Origin: Nitrososphaerota archaeon
Lineage (GTDB): Archaea > Thermoproteota > Nitrososphaeria > Nitrososphaerales > CADDZS01
Length of the DNA: 17,185 nt
Direction: 5' to 3'
Assembly (NCBI GenBank): GCA_013288145.1
Contig: JABDCJ010000052.1
Coordinates: 1 to 17,185, forward strand
This document shows positions 1-6,376 of this stretch, piece after piece. Made by a program: the position numbers and the translations under genes. Every line of letters begins with the position of its first letter. Positions within the stretch are counted from its first letter, which is position 1. The notes beneath the pieces were generated by a model. That model was not told the DNA's origin, made no database searches, and saw only the letters and a program-made list of their open reading frames with translations.

Positions 1-855
1 GATGAAAAATCAACTGCCCATCAACTGAGCGCAGAGATCTTAGTTGTTGGAAATGAGCTTCTAAATGGCACGACACTCGATACGAATTCCCACTGGATGT
101 CGCAGGAACTTACTTCCTTAGGAGTGAAGGTAAATCGAAAGACGACCGTGAGGGATGAGCTCCTGATTATTTCGTCTGCATTCGCAGAATGCGCTTCTCG
201 AAAACCCGACTGGTTGTTTTCAATCGGTGGATTAGGACCTACTTATGATGACATGACAATTGAAGCGGTGGCAAAATTTCTCGGAAAGCCATTGTATCTT
301 GATCCGAAAGCAGCCCAGATGCTCAAGGAAAGTTATGTTCGTCGTCGTAAGATGTTCAATCGGCCCATTACTCGGATGCCTAAGTCCAGCCTAAAAATGG
401 CAATGATTCCTCAGGGGTCGACACCGCTGTATAATTCTGTTGGAAGTGCCGCTGGTGTTCTCGCAAGATTCCGGCAAACAAACATTGCGTCGTTTCCAGG
501 GGTTCCGAGTGAGATGAAGGCGATATTCACCGAGGAAATAGTTCCCATGATCAAGAAAGAATCGACACAATTTGTTAATGCCGAGGAATGGATTGAGCTG
601 ATCGGTACTTCGGAATCCAGGCTCGCTCCCATAGTATCTAGAATTTCATCGAAGTATTCGCCAGTATTGTATATCAAATCTCATCCCATGGGTTTTGAAA
701 AAGGAAAATCAATTATCGATGTCCAAATAATCATGACTACGACGAAAGAAAATGAAAGAAATGCCCTCAGATCGCTTGAGCAAGCAACACAAGAAATGAA
801 TCGAGCTGCAAAAAGACTCGGCGCAATCGTCAAGAAACTAAAATCAGTACGATGA
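1..855 (+). CDS. CinA-like MoCF-domain protein (COG1058), 5' end cut by window
   Basis: The frame is open from base 1 with no in-frame ATG before base 97, and CinA-type sequence already starts about 11 codons in (AEILVVGNELLNG), so the true start lies upstream of the window. Starting at the ATG at 97 would cut off the conserved first strand and loop. Seen motifs: the GNELLNG-TLDTN N-terminal block, GGLGPTYDD at visible residues 76-84, and FPGVPSEM at 165-172. These are the signature loops of the molybdopterin-binding (MoCF) fold of CinA. The protein ends after this domain (284 visible residues), so the C-terminal NMN deamidase domain of bacterial CinA is absent, as is usual for archaeal single-domain members. 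In bacteria the CinA N-domain has ADP-ribose pyrophosphatase activity; in archaea the role is not settled. Its 3' end overlaps the end of the convergent zinc-ribbon gene by 12 bases. Confidence 0.88.
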   Translation, partial: DEKSTAHQLSAEILVVGNELLNGTTLDTNSHWMSQELTSLGVKVNRKTTVRDELLIISSAFAECASRKPDWLFSIGGLGPTYDDMTIEAVAKFLGKPLYLDPKAAQMLKESYVRRRKMFNRPITRMPKSSLKMAMIPQGSTPLYNSVGSAAGVLARFRQTNIASFPGVPSEMKAIFTEEIVPMIKKESTQFVNAEEWIELIGTSESRLAPIVSRISSKYSPVLYIKSHPMGFEKGKSIIDVQIIMTTTKENERNALRSLEQATQEMNRAAKRLGAIVKKLKSVR

Positions 856-1023
856 TTCGGCACTAGGGCGGAGTAGTCGCATTCTTCTTTCTCTGCCGCA
901 TTTTGCGCACCTGAAGGTTGCGTAACCGCGAGGGTTCCGCACGTTCTCAAAGTTTATGATGAAATTCTTCGTTCTCGTCATGCACCGATCGCAGAATCTA
1001 AGCTCGTATTGTTCATCAGACAT
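844..1023 (-). CDS. Small zinc-ribbon protein, 59 aa, directly downstream of lhr
   Basis: The minus strand from the ATG at 1023 to a TGA at 844-846 encodes 59 residues beginning MSDEQYELRF. Two CxxC knuckles are visible: C11-x-x-C14 (FCDRCM) and C39-x-x-C42 (RCAKCG), 24 residues apart, with a basic C-terminal stretch (GRERRMRLLR, residues 43-52). This is the pattern of a one-domain zinc ribbon that could bind nucleic acid or a protein partner. The start lies 21 bases after the lhr stop, so the two are probably co-transcribed; a purine-rich AAGGGGGG lies about 12 bases before the ATG and may help initiation. The last 12 bases overlap the convergent cinA-like gene. I do not recognise a named family. 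The intact paired cysteines and operon-like position argue for a real gene; its small size is the main doubt. Confidence 0.72.
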   Translation of the reverse strand: MSDEQYELRFCDRCMTRTKNFIINFENVRNPRGYATFRCAKCGRERRMRLLRPSAESSY

Positions 1024-1044
1024 GGAGCGCCAAAAACCCCCCTT

Positions 1045-3873
1045 TCAGTCCCAGTATTTCTTAGTTTCAATAAACTTGAGTTTGGCTTCCAAAAGATCAT
1101 TGTAAAATTCTCGATCGGAATCGTGCATCCTACTAAGGACCCGAGACGCAACCTGTGGACCAACGCCGTAGACGCTTTGAGCGATAATCGCCTTTTTCCC
1201 GTAAGCGAGCACAAGATCGGCCGATCTTCGGGTCTTTGACAGTATGTCAAATTCATCTTTCGAAAGCTGATTGCTCTTTGCCTTCTTTTTTAGAAGGGCC
1301 GAGGTTGCAAACCTTGCACCGTACCAAAGAACAGCTAACAAGCGCGAACCACACTTCTCGCAGACCGGTTGATCATCAAGATCGCCTACACGAACGAATT
1401 CTTTCAAGGTCCCGCAATCAAAGCAAAGCAAACTTGCAACTTCTTTCTCAATATGCGATTTCATAGACTCTACGGAATTTGTTGCTGGTTCCGCATAGTC
1501 CTCGTCTTCTGCATATCTCGACAGAATGTACATGGCAAGCGGGCTGGGTTTTTCAGACGCGCAAGTGACGAGTTTGATCGTGCCTTCCTCGCACTCTTTC
1601 AGAATCTGGGCTGTTCTTTCAATGTCAACTTTTGTTTCGAAAGCTTCTCTCAATGTTTCATCATAAATGGGAGTAAATCGGAATTTTACGCCAAGTTCCT
1701 TCATTTCGTCCCCGGACATTAACCGACCTCTCTTCAGAGCCCCAAACCGCTCTGCGATGAACTTCATTTCATAGCCGAAAGGAAAGTGCTTCCGAAGAAC
1801 TCCCTCGATAAAGCCCGGCAAAGTTCCGTCGTAGTGAAACAGCTTTTCAGCTAACTTCTCTGTTTCGTATTCATCTGTCGTTAGTTCGATTAATATTCTG
1901 TAACCATCAGTCCACCAGTGTCTTGCCAGTCCTCCCAACCGTACCAGAATCTCCTCGAAAAGTTCGCCAAGAGTCGAATTCACTCTGTCCCCGGCAGATG
2001 TATGAATGATTAGAAAATTCTTGAATCGCTCCACTACAATTCTTTTTTCGGTGGGAACGGCTGCACCTTCGCGCTGTACTCTAATTTCATCTATTATCTC
2101 CTCTCGAGCAGATTTCTCCGCATTCCAGTTTAGCATTCTCGATAAATTCGAGTATTCAATTGGTTGTTCAACAAGAGACTCGATCTTACCCCTCTCGATA
2201 GCTACAGATCTAGCAACGTTCTCGGGGATTGGAATCATCTCCCCATCCCAACCGGGAATCGATGCGCTCGGATCAACGATTGGAGTAACGTAAACCAAGT
2301 CTTCCTGAATAGATTCGATCTGCCACACGTTTCCCTTTATGATGAAATGAATGCCAACTCTCGCGTGAAGCATCATGAATTCTTCTCCCAGTATTCCAAT
2401 TTTTTTCTGGGTTGTCATATCCACAACCGAATATCGCCTTTCGTCGCGGATCATCGACAGATTTTGCAAATAGTATTCACGGCATTTCCGTCGTCTAGTG
2501 ATCATTTCTCCATCGAGAGTGAGATAGCCCATCCTCTCCATGAATGTCACAACTGAGAGCAGAGAGTTCTTCGATAATGACCTAAAAGAAAAGGAGCTGT
2601 GAGCCATTTGAAGGAGGTCTTCAGTAGAAATCAGACCGTACTCCATTAGGAGACCAGCCACCTGGTGAGCTAAAACATCAAGTGGAGATTGATGAATGAC
2701 CGTAGATTCAAGATGCCTCAATTGTGCCTCGTTTGAAATAGAAATCGACTCCAGACAATCCTCCGGGCTGACGGAAAGAATGATTCCCTCAGATTTTCTG
2801 TAAAGACTGTGACCCGACCTCCCAACCCGCTGAATCAAAGAATTCACCTGTCTTGGTGACATGTACTGGATTACCAAGTCAACAGAACCAATGTCAATTC
2901 CGAGCTCCAGGGTAGCAGTTGAGACCATCGCCCTAATTATCCCGTCCTTGAATTCCTGTTCGACTTTTTCGCGCTCTTCTCGTGGCAATGAACCGTGGTG
3001 AACCCCAACCTTCGATCCAAGCATTGTGAGTCGAGAGCCGAGCTCTTCAGCGGTAGTTCTGCTGTTCACGAAAATCAGAGTCCTCTCGTGGCCGTCGATG
3101 AGTTCGGTAATCCTTTGGATTCTGGCTACAGTGTGCGGCGTAACAAACAATTCTCTGGACTGGATCTCATCTTCCTTCGTTGGGCGTGGCATTTCAACCG
3201 CGTACTCCGCTTCCTTCCGGATGTTGCTAGTGTCAATTAGCCTAAAATTTCGCTCCGTCCCGCAGAGGAATCGTCCCATATCTTCAGGATTCCCAACTGT
3301 AGCCGACAGTCCTACTCGTTGATAATCAAAACCCACGGCTCGCCTTAGACGCTCCAGTCCAAAGGAGAGTTGCGACCCGCGGCGGTCATTTGCTAGCTGA
3401 TGAATCTCGTCCACTACTACGTACTTCAAAGCTTTCAGGTTTACTCTCAGCCTTGAACCGACCAAAAGCACCTGCAGAGTCTCCGGAGTAGTTATCAAAA
3501 TGTCTGGCGGACTCACGGTCTGCTTTCTTCTGTCTGCTTGGCTGGTATCCCCGTGTCGGACTTCGACAGAAAGTTCCAGCTCGCTCGCCCAAATCTTAAG
3601 CCTCTTCAGCATATCCCGATTTAGAGCGCGAAGAGGCGTAATGTACAGCGCCTTTATGCCGAATGTTGATTTGTCTGCCTTGATCTTCTGGAATATTGGA
3701 AGTAGGGCGGCTTCAGTCTTCCCCGATCCAGTGGGAGAAATGATCAGAACGTTTTCTCCTTCCAGTATGGCAGGTATTGCCTTAGTTTGCACTGGAGTCT
3801 CTTTGTCGAATCCTAGATCAGACAGTATTCTCCTGATGTCTCTAGACAGAAAATCAAAAGATGCCTTTTCCAA
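1045..3873 (-). CDS. lhr: Lhr-type superfamily 2 ATP-dependent helicase
   Basis: A 942-residue Lhr-core helicase. Seen: Q-motif-like start (ETPVQTKAI, 25-33), Walker A SPTGSGKT (46-53), TPxRAL motif Ia (79-84), DEIH box (155-158), SAT (190-192), and motif VI QRVGRSGH (348-355). A winged-helix/Lhr region follows (HQSPLDVLAHQ, 394-404), then a large C-terminal domain. Near the end are C817-x-x-C820 and C838-x-x-C841, a probable zinc site, and a GVGPQVASRVL segment (903-913) resembling a helix-hairpin-helix. Family knowledge: Lhr proteins are 3'-5' translocases that unwind DNA and RNA:DNA hybrids and are linked to repair or RNA metabolism. The start must be TTG: an in-frame TGA lies 15 codons upstream with no ATG or GTG between, and the next in-frame ATG is far past Walker A. 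A probable partner zinc-ribbon gene follows 21 bases downstream. I did not assign it to the aLhr1 or aLhr2 subgroup. Confidence 0.95.
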   Translation of the reverse strand: MEKASFDFLSRDIRRILSDLGFDKETPVQTKAIPAILEGENVLIISPTGSGKTEAALLPIFQKIKADKSTFGIKALYITPLRALNRDMLKRLKIWASELELSVEVRHGDTSQADRRKQTVSPPDILITTPETLQVLLVGSRLRVNLKALKYVVVDEIHQLANDRRGSQLSFGLERLRRAVGFDYQRVGLSATVGNPEDMGRFLCGTERNFRLIDTSNIRKEAEYAVEMPRPTKEDEIQSRELFVTPHTVARIQRITELIDGHERTLIFVNSRTTAEELGSRLTMLGSKVGVHHGSLPREEREKVEQEFKDGIIRAMVSTATLELGIDIGSVDLVIQYMSPRQVNSLIQRVGRSGHSLYRKSEGIILSVSPEDCLESISISNEAQLRHLESTVIHQSPLDVLAHQVAGLLMEYGLISTEDLLQMAHSSFSFRSLSKNSLLSVVTFMERMGYLTLDGEMITRRRKCREYYLQNLSMIRDERRYSVVDMTTQKKIGILGEEFMMLHARVGIHFIIKGNVWQIESIQEDLVYVTPIVDPSASIPGWDGEMIPIPENVARSVAIERGKIESLVEQPIEYSNLSRMLNWNAEKSAREEIIDEIRVQREGAAVPTEKRIVVERFKNFLIIHTSAGDRVNSTLGELFEEILVRLGGLARHWWTDGYRILIELTTDEYETEKLAEKLFHYDGTLPGFIEGVLRKHFPFGYEMKFIAERFGALKRGRLMSGDEMKELGVKFRFTPIYDETLREAFETKVDIERTAQILKECEEGTIKLVTCASEKPSPLAMYILSRYAEDEDYAEPATNSVESMKSHIEKEVASLLCFDCGTLKEFVRVGDLDDQPVCEKCGSRLLAVLWYGARFATSALLKKKAKSNQLSKDEFDILSKTRRSADLVLAYGKKAIIAQSVYGVGPQVASRVLSRMHDSDREFYNDLLEAKLKFIETKKYWD

Positions 3874-3921
3874 TTCGTAACTACGACTCTTATTCGGGGT
3901 AATGGGCTTGGTGCGTCACCG

Positions 3922-3931
3922 CTTATAAAAT
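3922..3931. promoter_or_regulatory. TATA-like element between divergent lhr and DUF5752 genes
   Basis: CTTATAAAAT reads as a TATA box on both strands (ATTTTATAAG on minus). On the minus strand it lies about 50 bases before the lhr TTG. On the plus strand it lies about 75 bases before the DUF5752 ATG, where a second AT-rich palindrome (TTAAGCTTAA, 3967-3976) sits at the usual leaderless-promoter distance from that ATG. Assignment of each box to each gene is inference. Confidence 0.4.
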
Positions 3932-4002
3932 CACTTGTTCAGCGGAAAAGTTGCAGAGGAAAAAGTTAAGCTTAAGCCTGAGCTGGCCTGATATTGGTGT
4001 CC

Positions 4003-4350
4003 ATGGCAGAGTCTGCTTCATCCAGATCCGTTTTGGACGTTTTGAGAACAGTTCCGAACGAAAATGCGTTTTACTTTTACCGAGGGGAAGGAACACCTTC
4101 GGGAATAAAGGCAAGTAGTCTTCAGGAGTTTCTCTCGAGAATCGAGTCCGCGGACTCCCAATCGCTGTATTTTCACTCACAGCGTCATGATTTCGAGAAC
4201 TGGATTCGAATGCTCGGGGATCCGACTCTTGCAAAGCAAATGCAAACGGTGGCATCTCAGAATCTGACACCTGACGAGTTAAAATCCAAACTGGTCAGAA
4301 TAGTCCGAATGCGTGTCGGTAAACTGAAAAAACTCGCGCACGAAGCGTGA
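4003..4350 (+). CDS. DUF5752 family protein
   Basis: A 115-residue soluble protein. The run FYFYRGEGTPSGIKASS followed by LQEFLSRIESADSQSLYFH and DFENWIRMLGDPTLA is the conserved core of the archaeal/bacterial DUF5752 family, whose function is unknown; in other genomes the domain occurs alone or next to glycosyltransferase-like domains. No signal peptide, membrane segment or metal motif is seen, and the C-terminus is basic and helical. Start choice: ATG at 4003 is preferred, but an in-frame TTG (3994) and GTG (3997) just upstream would add two or three residues. The gene stands alone, divergent from lhr, with its own promoter-like AT-rich DNA. Confidence 0.8.
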   Translation: MAESASSRSVLDVLRTVPNENAFYFYRGEGTPSGIKASSLQEFLSRIESADSQSLYFHSQRHDFENWIRMLGDPTLAKQMQTVASQNLTPDELKSKLVRIVRMRVGKLKKLAHEA

Positions 4351-4389
4351 TCTATCCGATCAGGCAGAGTTTGCATAATCTGTTTCGAG

Positions 4390-4409
4390 TTACAGTAAAC
4401 TTACAGTAA
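4390..4409. repeat. Tandem 9-bp operator-like repeat TTACAGTAA, period 11
   Basis: TTACAGTAA occurs at 4390-4398 and again at 4401-4409. The units start 11 bases apart, about one helical turn, and each is itself a near-palindrome (TTAC-N-GTAA). The pair sits 65 bases upstream of the TATA box of the F420-dependent oxidoreductase gene, where an activator could bind. A regulatory role is inference. Confidence 0.35.
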
Positions 4410-4473
4410 GACATCATTTAACGTTTTAGATCTTCTCCAAGCTGTCGGGCCGGAATCCCAATCAAAGCAATCG

Positions 4474-4484
4474 AATTATAAACT
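4474..4484 (+). promoter_or_regulatory. TATA box for F420-dependent oxidoreductase gene
   Basis: AATTATAAACT lies 24-34 bases before the ATG at 4508, which places the expected archaeal transcription start at or next to the start codon. The transcript is therefore probably leaderless; no Shine-Dalgarno sequence is present before the ATG. Confidence 0.55.
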
Positions 4485-4507
4485 GCCAGACATCTCGCAT
4501 TGCTGCA

Positions 4508-5515
4508 ATGCCTGACTCGTTGATTAAGAGAAATACCGTCAGCTACTCCTGCAACCTGGATATAGCAGACCCTTCAACTCTTCTTGACTGGGCGGTTCTC
4601 GCCCAAAAGGCCGGATTTACTGCAATTTGGGCATCTGATCATTTTCATCCTTGGTTTCACACTGGAGCAAAAGAAACCCAAGCTTGGGTCTGGCTGGCTA
4701 CTTTACTTGAAAGAACCAAAAATATTCCGGTGGGAACAGGAGTCACTGCATCGATTCTTCGATACCATCCGGCAATTATTGCTCAGGCCTTTGCCAGTCT
4801 TGAAGCAATGCATGGAAAGCGCGTATTCCTTACTTTGGGCGCTGGTGAAGCTTTGAATGAGCTGCCTCTTGGCTACAACTGGATAGGCACGAGAGAGCGC
4901 AGAGAAAGAGTCGCAGAGTCAGCCGAAATGATTCGAAGGCTCATTACGGAAGAGTTTGTCAATTTTAATGGCAAGCACTTTACTCTCCGTGATGCGAATC
5001 TGTACATGAAAGCAACCTTCCCGATTTACATCGGTGCATCAGGTCCTAAAATGTCAGAAGTGGTTGGAGAACTTGGTGATGGATTCCTGACGATAAAGGG
5101 AGCCGATTATGCTAAAGCTGAGCTCTTTCCTGCAATAGAACGAGGGGCCAAAAAAGTCGGGAAGAAACTCGACGACATTACAAAAGTCATTGAAATAGAT
5201 GTGTCCTACCACAGTGATTATCATACTGCGCTCGTACCCTTGCGCACTCAAGCGGGACCTCTCCTCCCAGAAATGTTCACTGATCCAATTTACGACCCCA
5301 GAGAAATCGAGAGAATGGGAACCAAAGTTACTGATGAACAGCTTGCAAAGTCGTTTGTCGTTGCTCAATCAGCGGAGGATATTATCAAGCCGGTTGAAAG
5401 TGCGTTCGATCTTGGCTTCGATCATGTGTATCTTGCGAGCCTTTCGCCTGACGAACCAGCATTCATCGACCTTTGCAGGCAGAAAGTTCTTCCATACTTT
5501 GCCAATAGAAACTAG
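4508..5515 (+). CDS. F420-dependent LLM-class oxidoreductase (FGD-like)
   Basis: A 335-residue luciferase-like (TIM-barrel) enzyme, the usual length for the F420-dependent glucose-6-phosphate dehydrogenase group. Seen: SDHFHPW (43-49), matching the FGD active-site block with Asp44, His45 and Trp49; the segment around RYHPAIIAQAFA (85-96); GAGEALNE (111-118), whose first Glu (114) matches the FGD catalytic Glu109; IYIGASGP (173-180); and GDGFLTIKG (191-199). Family knowledge: these enzymes transfer hydride between an alcohol or aldehyde carbon and cofactor F420. Compared with recalled Mycobacterium FGD, two of three phosphate-binding residues (Lys259, Arg283) appear as Thr258 and Ser282, so glucose-6-phosphate is not a safe substrate call; an alcohol or other sugar is possible. 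Soluble. It has its own leaderless promoter and is followed after 57 bases by the PAC2 gene. Confidence 0.9.
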   Translation: MPDSLIKRNTVSYSCNLDIADPSTLLDWAVLAQKAGFTAIWASDHFHPWFHTGAKETQAWVWLATLLERTKNIPVGTGVTASILRYHPAIIAQAFASLEAMHGKRVFLTLGAGEALNELPLGYNWIGTRERRERVAESAEMIRRLITEEFVNFNGKHFTLRDANLYMKATFPIYIGASGPKMSEVVGELGDGFLTIKGADYAKAELFPAIERGAKKVGKKLDDITKVIEIDVSYHSDYHTALVPLRTQAGPLLPEMFTDPIYDPREIERMGTKVTDEQLAKSFVVAQSAEDIIKPVESAFDLGFDHVYLASLSPDEPAFIDLCRQKVLPYFANRN

Positions 5516-5558
5516 GTATCCTAAAACAGATATGCGGACAAAAGCAAAAAATCTCTTC

Positions 5559-5562
5559 GGAG
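5559..5562 (+). promoter_or_regulatory. GGAG ribosome-binding site for PAC2 gene with TTG start
   Basis: GGAG ends 10 bases before the TTG at 5573. It supports that TTG as the start of the PAC2 gene. The in-frame upstream stop (TAA, 5522) is reached without any ATG or GTG, and the first internal ATG would remove the conserved N-terminal strand. Confidence 0.4.
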
Positions 5563-5572
5563 CGCGTTAGCC

Positions 5573-6316
5573 TTGCCAGACCATCTTTTCGAAACCAAAG
5601 TAATTGAGCTGAAGAAAACGCAGTATGATAAGCCAACAATATTCGGCGGGTTCGTAGGTCCAGGACTCGTGGGCCTTGTAACGACCGGATACATGATCGA
5701 AAAGCTGAACCTCCATGAGGTTGCTCATGTAATGTCTCAGCACATTCCGCCCGTTGTGGTATTTGTTGGTGCAAAACTGAGACACCCATTCCGTATTTAC
5801 TCAGATGACGCCGGCAAGATCATGGCGATGATCTGCGAAATGCCAATTGATATCGAGGGTCTATATGAAATATCGATGATACTCCTCGACTGGGCGGAAC
5901 AGGTTCAGGCTAGTGAGTTCGTAATTCTAGACGGAGTGCCTGTTTCAGGCATTCCGGCGGAAAGGAGCGCACTTGGCGTTGCTGATGAGTCGCGCATCAA
6001 GGAGCTCGAAAACAAAGGAGTCGGTCCGATTCAATCTGCGATGATTAGCGGAATAGGCGGAAGCATCCTGAATCAATGCCTAAGTAGAAAAGTTAGCGGA
6101 GTATCGCTGCTGACTCCCGTTTCAATCGATTTGCCTGATCCCGCCGCGTCGCTTGTCCTGATCAAAGCCATAAATCAGATCTATGGTCTTGCAATCGGAA
6201 CCGCTGAACTTGAAGAGAATATTGAACGGCTAAACGCGCGTTTGAACCAGCTCGCTGAACAATACAAGAAACTCGGCGATCAATCAAGCGATAAGGAAAA
6301 GCAGTTCTACGGCTAA
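5573..6316 (+). CDS. PAC2-family proteasome assembly chaperone/activator with HbYX tail (PbaB-like)
   Basis: A 247-residue PAC2-fold protein starting at TTG. Seen: the N-terminal block GGFVGPGLVGLVTTGYMIE (25-43), the HVMSQHIPPVVVF segment, a central run containing ILDGVPVSGIPAE, and GISGS-like GIGGSILNQ plus a TPVSIDLPDPAAS loop, all typical of archaeal COG2047-type PAC2 proteins. Residues about 210-240 are heptad-like and charged (ELEENIERLNARLNQLAEQYKKL begins there), predicting a coiled coil. The chain ends Phe245-Tyr246-Gly247, a hydrophobic-Tyr-X (HbYX) motif, the tail with which proteasome activators dock in the alpha-ring pockets. Family knowledge: archaeal PbaB uses such a tail to bind and open the 20S proteasome. 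Lies 57 bases after the oxidoreductase gene and 60 before the gamma-glutamyltransferase gene; co-transcription is possible. Confidence 0.88.
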   Translation: MPDHLFETKVIELKKTQYDKPTIFGGFVGPGLVGLVTTGYMIEKLNLHEVAHVMSQHIPPVVVFVGAKLRHPFRIYSDDAGKIMAMICEMPIDIEGLYEISMILLDWAEQVQASEFVILDGVPVSGIPAERSALGVADESRIKELENKGVGPIQSAMISGIGGSILNQCLSRKVSGVSLLTPVSIDLPDPAASLVLIKAINQIYGLAIGTAELEENIERLNARLNQLAEQYKKLGDQSSDKEKQFYG

Positions 6317-6376
6317 CAACTTTATGTTGCGCTTCCTTTTCATTGTCGAAGTACTGTAAGGGGCATACTTCCTAGT

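Noticed and set aside
681..950. Minus-strand 89-codon frame overlapping the zinc-ribbon gene
   Set aside because: Different frame from the CxxC protein, mostly antisense to the cinA-like gene, no motif; the 844-1023 frame explains the region better.
978..1256. Minus-strand 92-codon frame overlapping the 3' end of lhr
   Set aside because: It lies in another frame over both the lhr end and the start of the zinc-ribbon gene, shows no recognisable domain, and has unlike-protein composition.
5532..5570. ATG-initiated 12-codon frame just before the PAC2 gene as a leader peptide
   Set aside because: Too short to judge, no distinctive composition, and no attenuator-like structure nearby.
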